A DNA stretch of 64,000 nt from Sarcophilus harrisii. Lineage: Eukaryota; Chordata; Mammalia; Dasyuromorphia; Dasyuridae. This document shows, one piece after another, positions 54,830 to 64,000 of the stretch (the stretch's first letter is position 1; the number at the start of each line of letters is the position of its first letter). The notes under the pieces are model-generated. The model was not told the origin of the DNA. It was given only the letters and a program-made list of their open reading frames with translations, and searched no databases. The position numbers and the translations under genes were made by a program. The stretch spans positions 225,572,107 through 225,636,106 of the forward strand of contig NC_045428.1 of the NCBI RefSeq assembly GCF_902635505.1, in the 5' to 3' direction.

Positions 54830-56875
54830 AAGTTATTAAATATGTATTGTGTGACACTGTGTTAAGTCTTGGAAATACCAATATAAAGAATAAAAAATCC
54901 TTACACTCAAAGAACTTATAATTTATTCAAAAAGACAATACATGCATATATAAATATAGAGAGAAAATAAAGAGAATAAATACAACATAATTAGATAGGG
55001 AGGACACACTAGCTGTTGGAGGGATCAGGAGAGATTTCAAGGAAAAGTTGGTGCTCAAGTTTTAACTTTAAGGAAGAAAAGGATTCTATAAAGCACACTT
55101 GAGGAGAAAAAATGTTTTAGGTATAAGGGACCGCCAATCTAAGACGTCCAACCAGAGTTGTAATGCTATGGTAAAGAATAGAGAGAAAGCCATTTTGGCT
55201 GGAACATAGAGTGGGCTGGGGTGGAGGGTAATAATTTCTAACGAAGCTGGAAAGATAGATTGAGGCCAGATAACAGAATAGTAAAAGTTTAAGACAAGAG
55301 TTTATATTTTGGCCTAGAGGCAATTAGATGACATTAGAATTTAATGAATAGGAGTTTGACATGGTCATACTTAAATTATAGGAAAATCACTTTGTTGGTT
55401 ATGTAGCAGTTGGATTGGAATGGGAGAGAGACTTGAGACAGAGGGATCAATGACGAGTACAGTGTAAAAATCTAAGTGAGAGGTGAGGAGGGCTTGAACT
55501 AAGGTAGTCACTGTGTAATTAGAGATAAGGAATTATAGGAAAGAGATATTGTGGAGATCAAAAAAAGCAAGATTCAGCAACTGATTAGATATATGTAGTG
55601 AAGGAGAGTGACAAATCAAAAATAATGTCAACGCAACAGATTCTAGATCCTGGTGGAATAATAGTGACAAATAAATATAACAATAAATAAATATAAACAA
55701 TATAAATAAATATAATATATAATAAATTATTTATTATTTACATAATTCATATATCTTTATTTATAAAAATACATATATAAATAAACATTTATTTATTGTT
55801 TATAAAATAAATATAAATAAATATAAACAATATAAATAATGATGTTTAGAAGAGGGGTGGGTAAGAATATAATGAGTTTAGTTTTACATATGTTGAGTCT
55901 AAGGTGTCTTTCAATCATCCAGGATGAAATGTTAACAATTAGTTGGTGATGAATGTAGCTCAGAGAAAAGAATAAGACATATATATGTATGTGTAGGTGT
56001 GTATAAAATATTGTATTATATTCATCTACATAATTAACTTACATATGTTTTTTCTAAGCTTCATTCATTACACATATATTATTCATTATATATTTTACCA
56101 TTTATATTATATCCATTTGATTTATATGTGTGTAGATAAATATACATAAATACATATGTATGTATGTATATATATATATATATAAAATCTATTAATTGTC
56201 TGCATAAAGATGATAATGAAACCAATGGGAATTGATGAGAATACTAAAAGAAAGCATAGACAAAAGAAATGTAAGAAGTGTTAAGTAACATCAACAGTTA
56301 AGAGGAATGATACAGATGATGAATAGAAGATTGAGAAGGGGCAGTCAGAAAGATAAAGGAATTAGAAGAGGATAGTGTCACAAAAATACAAAGAGAGAAG
56401 TTGATCAACAAATATAGCATAGAGGTGAAGAAGAAAGAACTGAGAAAAGACCATCAGATTTATCAATTTAGAGATCACAAGTATCTTTGGAAAGAGAATT
56501 TTCAATTCAGTGATTGAAGTCAGAAGCCAGATTGTAAAGGGCTGAAAAGTGAAAAAGAGAAGTAGAAAGAGAGAGTACTGGAAAGCAATAGGATGATAGG
56601 TGATGGTGTAGTAGAACCTAGTGAAGGTTTTTTAAGGATGAAGGAGATCTGAGCATATTATTAGGAAGGAATAAGTAGATATGGAAGATTGAAGATTCAA
56701 GAGAGAAAAGTGAACAATCTGCTGGAGGAGGTGGGAGGGTACATGTGGAAGTGTTTCCCTGGGGATGCGGAAGAATTATCTCAACATCAGAGACTGGAGG
56801 GAAGGAGGCTAAGGATGACTGGTGAGGAAAGTCTGGAAATGACATTGGGGTGCAAGGAATATTCTAATTATTGTT
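54830..56875 (-). mobile_element. Long L2-type LINE, antisense, with AT-rich insertions
   Basis: 'TTGTGTGACACTGTGTTAAG' (3' end), 'TTACACTCAAAGAACTTATA', 'CAGTTGGATTGGAATGGGAG', 'ACATATGTTGAGTCTAAGG', 'GATCAACAAATATAGCATAG'. The antisense of the reverse-transcriptase region lies at about 56200-56870. AT-rich simple sequence at 55670-55830 and 55980-56185 interrupts it. Not intact. Confidence 0.75.
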
Positions 56876-57053
56876 TAATGTAGGTCTTTGCCTTTATCAT
56901 GTGTATGTTATAACAGACTTGAGTAGCAACATATTTTCTTACAATATTTTATAGCAAAATATATCCTTCCCTAATAAATCATTGAGGCCTAAATTTTCTT
57001 TCCAATGTAATTATTGATATGATACATTTCCAATTCCAACTCCATTAGTCACA

Positions 57054-57123
57054 GGGCTGCTAAGTGGCTTGATGGTTAGAGCACTTGGCCTGAAGTCAGG
57101 AAAACCTGGGTTCAAATCCAATT
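57054..57123 (+). mobile_element. Tailless insertion of a tRNA-SINE head with 12-bp TSD
   Basis: A 70-base piece holding only the tRNA-like head: A-box-like TGGCTTGATGG and B-box GGTTCAAATCC, stopping just after the B box with no SINE body and no A tail. CCATTAGTCACA flanks it at 57042-57053 and 57124-57135. Confidence 0.75.
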
Positions 57124-57135
57124 CCATTAGTCACA

Positions 57136-57555
57136 TATTTTCACATATGATATTCTTATAATATCTCACACACTTGAATCACAAGACACACAATGGCATT
57201 ATTTTAAACAAATCATACCTTGTTCAATCAAGTACAGTCTTATGCTAGTTTTTTGCCCTGGAATTTATAAAAACTTTCTAAAGATTCATATACATCTTGT
57301 GTTATACACTTATTCCTGAAAAATATTAGGCAAAATTTGTTAATTAAATTATATTTTCTCATTATTATTTCAAAATAATGTATTTTTGTATTATTTCAAA
57401 AGATTATTTTATCTTAATTTCTGGTTGATCTCCAAATGGCCAGTGGCTTCAGAACATCAGTTTTTTTCATTTTTTTTCTGATTCCTACTCTGTCAAGTAG
57501 TCAATCAGTAAACAAAGGAGATAAAGGCTTATTGATGTGAAACTTCATATCAAAA
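57136..57555. other. Unassigned AT-rich stretch
   Basis: No gene or clear repeat recognised. Confidence 0.35.
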
Positions 57556-57561
57556 CAAACT

Positions 57562-57812
57562 ATTAAGCGGTAGCAGAGTAGATAAAATGCTGGGCCTGGA
57601 GTCAGAAAAATTCATCTTCCTAAACTCAAATCTGGTTTCAAACACTTACTAGCTATATGACTCTGAAAAAGTCACTTCACCAGGCTGGAGTAATCTGGAG
57701 ATCTGAAGAAGGAAATAGCAAACCTCTTTGGTATTTTTGCCATGAAAACTCCAAATGGGGTCACAAAGAGTCAGATGTGACTGAGAAAATGATTGAACAG
57801 TAACAATAACAG
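57562..57812 (+). mobile_element. tRNA-derived marsupial SINE
   Basis: 'AAATGCTGGGCCTGGAGTCA ... GAAGAAGGAAATAGCAAACC ... GAGTCAGATGTGACTGAGAA'. Confidence 0.9.
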
Positions 57813-58003
57813 AAAGTTGATAAGTACAGAAGGGCATAAAGAACTTGGGGTTTATCTTACCATAATGAGATTGATCAACCCAAAAAGAATTAAAAGGTGC
57901 CAAATTTCTAATCAGAACCTGGGAGCCCTCTTGATGAAATACAGTATGGATCAGAAGGGGAAAAAAGAGAGGGTAATGATAAAGTCTTAAAATTGAACTT
58001 TCA

Positions 58004-58155
58004 GGGTCAGCTAGGTGGTACAGTGGAGAGAGCACCAGCCCTGAAGTCAGAAGGACACGAGTTCAAATCTGGTCTCAGGCACTTTACACTTCTTAGCTGT
58101 GTGACTCTGGGCAAGTCACTTAATCCCAATTGCTTTAGCAAAAAAAAAAAAAAAA
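58004..58155 (+). mobile_element. Short-form tRNA-derived SINE with 10-bp TSD and A tail
   Basis: 'GGGTCAGCTAGGTGGTACAG ... CACTTAATCCCAATTGC' with an A-run. A perfect TGAACTTTCA lies at 57994-58003 and 58156-58165. The intact structure suggests a fairly recent insertion. Confidence 0.95.
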
Positions 58156-58169
58156 TGAACTTTCAAAAG

Positions 58170-59000
58170 TGACTTTTTTTTTTGAAAGGGTAGTAAAGAA
58201 ATCACATTTTAAATAAGATTTCACAGAGTGCAGCTTCCCTAATTCTAATTTTCATTTTTAATCAAAGATTGAATTAGCAGAAATTACTTAAGTTTATCAT
58301 TACTTTTCTTTGTCTTCCCAGTCTTGTCTTGGTTGGATTCCTAAATAGATGTTAGACAAAAACAATCAAAACTATAGCCTGAGGTATATTTGCAAAATGA
58401 TCATTCCTTCTTCCTCATATTTTCAAATATGATTTCCCTCTGACCTCAAAGGAACCTATTTATGCCATATAGATGATCCGATCTTTTGATCATCTGCCCT
58501 AGTCTTGGTCTTCCACAATGAAAAAGACATTTAAGAAACAGAGTACAATGGAGAATGTACAATGGAGAACGTACACAATTTGAAGTTGCAAGATGAAGTT
58601 TCATATTTCAATTATGTTACTAGCTATTTTGTGTTTCCTTTTTTCTCATATGTACAATAAAGGGTTTTGTAATAGATTGCCTCTGGTATTCCTTTCAACT
58701 CATAAGCCAGGATCCTATTGTCAGAAATCTCATTTCTTTACTTAAGGTTACACTGACTTTGTATATCCTTCCTATGTCCTTCTCCTAAAAGTTTCTGTGA
58801 CATCTACAATTTGACTCAGTTCCTGATCTTTCTCATTGTTCTCTTCAGTTTGTTTGAATCACATTCACCAGTTATTTGTTTAGACTGGTTCTAGACTTCT
58901 GTGCAATTCCCTATTATTTGAAACTACTAGATGGGCCTAATCTCATTAGCAGCCATGTGATCTCAATACAAAAAAAACTTTTTCCATTTTCCCCTAGGAT
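58170..59000. other. Unassigned stretch
   Basis: No gene or clear repeat recognised. Confidence 0.35.
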
Positions 59001-59002
59001 TG

Positions 59003-59232
59003 TAGCTGCTGTTCTTTTCAGTCATTTCAATTGTGTCCAACTCTTCATGAGTTGGGCTTTTCTTGGCAAAAATATTGGAATGATTTGCCATTTCTTCTTC
59101 CAATTCATTTTATATATGAGGAAACAAGGTGAAGTGATTTGCCCAGAGTCACACAGCTAGGAAGTGTCCTGAAGCCAGGAATAGGATTCATCTCCAGGCC
59201 AGAAACTCTATCCACTGTATTTCCTATCTTCC
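59003..59232 (-). mobile_element. tRNA-derived marsupial SINE, antisense
   Basis: 'CAGTCATTTCAATTGTGTCC ... TGATTTGCCATTTCTTCTTC ... GAGTCACACAGCTAGGAAGT'. Confidence 0.9.
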
Positions 59233-59523
59233 CTCCTATGGCAATAAACATGTTCTGAAATATACCTCTCTCCCAAGCTGATGTTTTCTGATCCAAAGAC
59301 TCCTTGGGTTCTCAGTTCATTTGAGAATAAATGATTAAGGTTTTTAGCTTAATTTTGGCTCAGGTTACGAACTCCACCTACATCCATTTTTCTTTTATTT
59401 TTTTCTTTGATTTCATTCACTCATTCACATACTAAGTATAAGGCATTATTCTAAACACCAGGATATAATAAATGTAATGTAATACAATAAATATACAATA
59501 TTTTTATCCTTGATCAAATTCCT

Positions 59524-59885
59524 TTAAGCTTATTATTTTCAAAATATATGCATAGTTTTCAATATTTACCCTTGCAGAATCTTACATTCCAAATTTTTTC
59601 CTTCCCTTTCTTCTACCCTCTTCCCTAGACAGCAAGTACAATTCTTCTATACATATTTCCACAATTATTGTGCCACACAAAAAAAATCAGATTAAAAAGA
59701 AAAAAAAAATGAGAAAGAAAATAAAAATCAAGCAAACAACCACAAAAAAGTGAAAATACTATTGTGATCCACATTGAGTCTCCATAGTCCTCTTTCTGTG
59801 TTCTCTTCATCATAAGCCTATTGAAATTGATCTGAATCACCTCATTGTTAATCAGAACTATGTCCATCAGAATTGTTGATCAAAT
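59524..59885 (-). mobile_element. LINE-1 3' end, antisense
   Basis: 'ATAGTTTTCAATATTTACCC', 'CTTCTATACATATTTCCACA', 'CTGAATCACCTCATTGTTAA', 'TGTCCATCAGAATTGTTGAT'. Confidence 0.9.
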
Positions 59886-59889
59886 TTTT

Positions 59890-60375
59890 TTAAAAATTTA
59901 ATTTTTTTTTTAAAAGCAAGAGAGATTTAATGCTTTTTATTCTTTTCTTTTTCTTTTTTTTCCCCTGAGGCAATTGGGGTTAAATGACTTTTTAATGCTT
60001 TAAAAAAAAATTATCATGTGTTTTTGTTATTTGGACTATGTGCAAACTGAATGCTTTTCTCACCTCTAGGTTCTTTTTGGATGGATGACTTAAATGCTGG
60101 CATTATGTTAAAAGTCCACATTTTATCACTGTTGTAATTAAGCTCAGCTTTACAGGATGTTTTATTCAGAGATACTCTTCAATCTCCTTTACATTTTACA
60201 ATGTCATGTTCCAGTATCTGTTCTAATTGCTCACAGATGGGGAATGGTATTGGGCAATTAGAATTGACCATCCTATTTAGCAAAAAGCCTTTTTCCTGGC
60301 TACTTGCAAGTTTATTGTTTGGAATTTAAATTAGTTATGGAAGAGAAACAAAGAACACATGATTCTAGCAATAGG
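59890..60375. other. Unassigned stretch
   Basis: No gene or clear repeat recognised. Confidence 0.35.
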
Positions 60376-60379
60376 TCAG

Positions 60380-60740
60380 AAAAAGCCTTTGTCAAAACAT
60401 AGTATTCTTTTATGTAAAAGTAATCAACTATGATCTCTAAAAAGCATAGACTCTTTAAAAATATAATTCAAATCATATATCTAAAAGCAAAAGACAACAT
60501 TGCTTTTGAAGGCAAAATGCTTAAAACTTTTCAGCTAAATAAAGGGACAAAGCAAAGATGCTTCCTATCCCCACTGTTATTTCACACAGATCTGGGCATA
60601 GTAGAACTAAAACAAAAATTAATTAAAGGTCTAAACATTGGCAGATAAGAAACAAAAATATCTTTATCAACAACATGATTTACTCAGAAAACAAAAAAGA
60701 TATTCTGAAATAATCAATAGTTTAAGTAAGGGAATAAGAT
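60380..60740 (+). mobile_element. LINE-1 ORF2 reverse-transcriptase fragment
   Basis: Encodes FQLNKGTKQRCFLSPLLF, the decayed L1 block normally FPLxxGTRQGCPLSPLLF, followed by remnants of the catalytic FADDM region. Short and isolated. Confidence 0.85.
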
Positions 60741-60765
60741 AAAGGAATAAAAATAAGTAAAAATA

Positions 60766-60808
60766 AACACACACACACACACACACATGCACACAGACAC
60801 ACACATAT
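60766..60808. repeat. (CA)n microsatellite
   Basis: ACACAC run with one ATGC and one GAC interruption. Confidence 0.95.
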
Positions 60809-60809
60809 C

Positions 60810-61555
60810 AACATTTAGATCACATGATCTAAATTTTCCCTATGTGCCAGAATTCCTATTTATCACCCTGAGGAACTAGAGGTACTGAGCTACTGAGGTC
60901 TAGAAATATTAAGTGATTTACCCAGTGGTCATAATTATTTATCTATCTTGGGTCCAACTCCAGTATTCTCTCAATTATACCATAACTTCTGACTAATCCC
61001 CTACAAATATTTAATGTAAAAATAACACATGTACATATACTTATCTATTTATTCTATCATCTATTTACCTATTATGTCTCTACTTGTGCCCCTCCCCATC
61101 CCACCCTTCTTTGTTATCTGTCTACTCTATCCTACCATCTTTTTTTCTTTAGAACACTAGATGAGTAGAAGGGAAGGAAGTTGTGATTCACTAGACAAAA
61201 CAAATAAAACCTACTCTTCCTCAAACTGTGATCCAAACAAATATTTCTTAAACTTACAAATTAGCAATTCAACTACTGAAGTTGAAAGTTATTATCAAGT
61301 AATTTCCACATTTTATAAAAAAATAATAATAATCACACCTTAGTTCAAAGCATACTCCTATTTCTATCATTTAAATTGGGGGAAAAAAATTTGCCATACA
61401 AGTCTACAAAAGCAAGAATCCCTACTATCTTTCCACCTTTCCCCTCTTCAATTTCCCAATAAAAGGCAAAATATAAGTACCACCTGGTCCACCAAAACCC
61501 AAACTTTAACTAAAAACTTAGAAAGCTTTTTAAAAAAATAGATTGTTTTTATTTT
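60810..61555. other. Unassigned stretch, MIR-like remnant at 60840-60990
   Basis: 'GAGGAACTAGAGGTACTGAG ... AAGTGATTTACCCAGTGGTC' resembles an antisense MIR piece. Remainder unassigned. Confidence 0.4.
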
Positions 61556-61569
61556 GCTGTATTTTTTTA

Positions 61570-62330
61570 AAAGTAATTCCACCTTATGTAATATGAGAAA
61601 TGATGAGCAGGATAGTTTTTTTTGTTTTGTTTTGTTTTTAATTAAAGCTTTTTATTTTCAAAACATGTACATTATTTTCAATATTCACCCTTGCAAAATC
61701 TTGTGTTCCAAAATTATTCCCTCCCTTCCCCCCATTCCTTCCCCTAGACAGCAAGTAATCCGATATGTGTTAAACATCTGCAATTCTTCTATACATATTT
61801 CCACAATTCTCATGTTGCACAAGAGAAATTAGATCAAAAAGGGAAAAAAACTGAGAAAGAAAACAAAATGCAAGCAAACAACAAAAAGAGTGAAAATTCT
61901 GAGTTGTGAACTACCCTCAGTTCTCACAGTCCTCTCTCTGGATGCAGAAGGCTCTCTTCATCTCAGATCATTGGAACTGATCTGAATCATCTCATTGTTG
62001 AGAAGAGTCAGGTCCATCAGAATTGATCATTGTGTAATCTTTCTGTTGCCACAATGATCTCTTGGTTCTGCTCATTTCACTTAGCATCAGTTCATGTAAG
62101 TCTCTCCAGGCCTCTTTGAGATAATCCAAGCAAGATAGTTTTTAAAAACCTAGGAATATTTACGTGTTATAATACCAAGTGAAGTGGATAGAACTAAAAG
62201 AAAACAAAAAAACAAAAAAAATTATACACCGTAACAACTACATTGCAGGAATGATCAGCCATGAAAGACTTAGCCACTCTGATCCAGGAAATGATCTAAG
62301 ACAATTTATGGAATGAATAAGACTCCCAGC
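61570..62330 (+). mobile_element. LINE-1 3' region split by an antisense L1
   Basis: 'ATATGAGAAATGATGAGCAG' before and 'AGTGAAGTGGATAGAACTAA', 'TACACCGTAACAACTACATT' after the inserted copy. Confidence 0.75.
61618..62122 (-). mobile_element. LINE-1 3' end, antisense, nested in the sense L1
   Basis: 'TTTTATTTTCAAAACATGTA' through 'TGGTTCTGCTCATTTCACTT' and 'GTCTCTCCAGGCCTCTTTGA'. The flanks AGCAGGATAGTTTTT (61606-61620) and AGCAAGATAGTTTTT (62128-62142) are the likely TSD. Confidence 0.9.
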
Positions 62331-62357
62331 AAAAGGCCATGTCCCTGCTAGCACCCC

Positions 62358-62979
62358 TGTGTCGATTTAAGTTATAGGAAAGGGCATTGACAGGGGAAAG
62401 CTTTTGCTGAATTTAAGAGGAATTTAAGTGGGTCTTTGTTGAAACGGACCCGATCTAGAGAATTCCCACAATTACTCCCTAACCAATCAGGGAGGAACAT
62501 TGACAGGATTATTTTGTAATTTCTTGCAGAATTACTTGAACTGACAAAAATCATACCCCATAGTCACATTATCCAATCAGAAAGCCAACTTATGATGTCA
62601 ACCTTTGAGGTTATTTTTCTGTTACACAAGAACCTACTTGTATTCCACTTTTTTGTGAGTTCATTAAGAACTGCTCACCTTATGACAGCAAATTCTCTAG
62701 GAACTTTGCTTCCCTTTGTTACAACAGGTTTATTAGGAGACTGCCTGTCTTGTGGCATCTTCCCCTTGTTAATTGTGGGTTCCGACAGGGAATTTAGCTC
62801 ATGTCTTTCCCCTTGTTATTTGCTAACTCAGAATTTAGCCTGCCAGTCAATGGCTTAATACTAAAATCTTTGCTTCTTGATTTGGAGATGGTCTAAGCTT
62901 ATTTATTCTTTTGAAATGCCTTACAACACTAGCCTAAAACCCCAATATATCTTAGGGGTCCAACCCCCACTCTACAACA
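62358..62979 (+). mobile_element. Solo LTR of an endogenous retrovirus
   Basis: About 620 bases from TGTGTCG to ACAACA. Shares the 3' blocks 'AAAATCTTTGCTTCTTGATT' and 'AAACCCCAATATATC' with the LTR at 30010-30585. No internal region beside it. Fossil, moderately diverged. Confidence 0.65.
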
Positions 62980-63059
62980 TTTAATGGACTATTTGAGGAG
63001 AGCCTGAAACTCCAATATTTTGGGGGATTCAGTGCTTCTGCAATCCACACCCCATCATC

Positions 63060-63305
63060 ATAATGAAAAATGCTATCTAACTCCAGAAAGAATTGATGAA
63101 TTCCAAGTGCCTATTGAAGCATCCTTTTAAAATTTTCTTTTATCACATGATTAATATAGAAATATGTTTTGCACAGTTTCATAACCATATTGTTTGCCTT
63201 CTCAAAGAGAGGGAGAAAGTTGAGAGAGATCCAGAATTTAGAACTCATTTTTTTAAAATAAATTAGTTTTTCTACATGTAATTGGAAATAATTTAATGAA
63301 TAAAT
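63060..63305 (+). mobile_element. LINE-1 3' terminus
   Basis: 'GAAAAATGCTATCTAACTCC', 'CACATGATTAATATAGAAAT', 'CTCAAAGAGAGGGAGAAAGT', 'CTACATGTAATTGGAAATAA'. Confidence 0.85.
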
Positions 63306-64000
63306 AAGCAAAAAATGTTTTCAATTCCATCTCAATATAGCAAAATCTGAAGGAAGAAAGCATCTCACAAAGGAACTAGTTTGGATTTGTGTAAAAAGTG
63401 TAGACAATGGGGTTTTCCTTTAGCTTGAACAAGATTAGTATTTGCTCATGGACATATCTTCAAAACAAGCTGTAAATGTGATTAGTTTATAGGAGCACAT
63501 TCACAAGAGTTACATAGGATGTGCAATATTGAATGAGTTGTAGTTTGCATGATCTGAGGAAATACCCACACTGATGAGATCACAGATTTATTTGAGTATA
63601 TATTCACACATAACATGTGTGTGTGTGTGTTTCAGTGTATATGTATATATAGTGGAGGGTGCTATATCTCATCCAGATTATGTGATGGGATACCTGGTTG
63701 GTAACAGATGATAATTGTTTTCCTCCTTCCAGGTTTCCAGTATTTTCATGAGACAAGGCCAGGCTGATTTTCATGGCATAGTTCAGTATCCCTGAAGAAA
63801 GATGAGGATCAGAAAGACAAAAGGGGAGTGAGTAGAAAAGAAAATCAGTGGGAGCTGTTGAACAAACAAGAACCACTTTACTCAGAATCTTCCTTTAAGA
63901 GAAAGAAGGGGAATGGTGACTTAATTCACCCCAAATTAGTTAAAAATGAAAAATAGTACAGGGGAAGGAGAAAGCAGTTCCCATAGCACCTGAAGAGACC
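63306..64000. other. Unassigned stretch; TG run at 63616-63632
   Basis: No gene or clear repeat recognised up to the window end. Confidence 0.35.

Noticed and set aside
57054-57123. Possible functional tRNA gene
   Set aside because: A- and B-box-like motifs are present, but there is no acceptor-stem pairing or complete cloverleaf, and the TSD shows it is a retro-inserted SINE head.

Overview
This window is AT-rich, CpG-poor vertebrate DNA with the repeat profile of a marsupial (metatherian) genome. It is packed with 5'-truncated LINE-1 copies of a marsupial type, old L2/CR1 LINEs, many tRNA-derived SINEs and MIR/THER-like SINEs, a few solo LTRs, and long AT, GGAA/TTCC and GA/AAAG microsatellites. 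No Alu-like or B1/B2-like elements were seen. The family assignments come from recognising the sequence, not from a database search, so subfamily names are kept generic and repeat edges are approximate unless target-site duplications (TSDs) are quoted.

One intact protein-coding gene is clearly present. It is on the minus strand at 36444-37367: an uninterrupted 307-residue seven-transmembrane receptor of rhodopsin class A, closest by motif to the proton-sensing/lysolipid group GPR4-GPR65-GPR68-GPR132, with GPR132 (G2A) the best guess. Its coding exon has a strong splice acceptor 166 bases upstream of the ATG, three upstream ATGs (one overlapping the main start out of frame), and an AATAAA signal about 135 bases after the stop. 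A short CCCTAA-type tract lies within that 3' UTR. The gene sits between a LINE-1 3' end with a tandemly triplicated terminus (37565-37880) and a solo LTR (35115-35703).

A second, doubtful coding candidate is at 1907-2272 on the plus strand. Two overlapping frames both look protein-like in a small CpG-enriched island, and the longer frame runs into a good splice donor. It may be an unrecognised exon or a frame-shifted relic.

Region by region: 1-6300 holds old L1, MIR and L2 fragments, a mariner-like MITE and microsatellites. 6335-9540 is a LINE-like composite with a degenerate ~70-bp tandem array. 9700-20000 carries many SINEs and a 5'-truncated L1 with a perfect 14-bp TSD (13008-13878). 20000-28500 has L2 pieces, two perfect hairpins (23401-23562) and a foldback inverted duplication carrying an internal deletion (27892-28490). 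28690-30970 is a long antisense L1 interrupted by a solo LTR. 32199-32490 is a compound purine microsatellite. 34195-38360 is the receptor neighbourhood. 38400-44000 includes a long sense L2 split by a SINE, a ~73-bp tandem repeat, an hAT-like MITE and a GGAA array. 44000-64000 includes a ~130-bp local duplication, several nested insertions with TSDs, a long antisense L2, a tailless tRNA-SINE-head insertion and another LTR. Nothing suggests genes acting together; this is essentially a single-gene, repeat-dominated locus.
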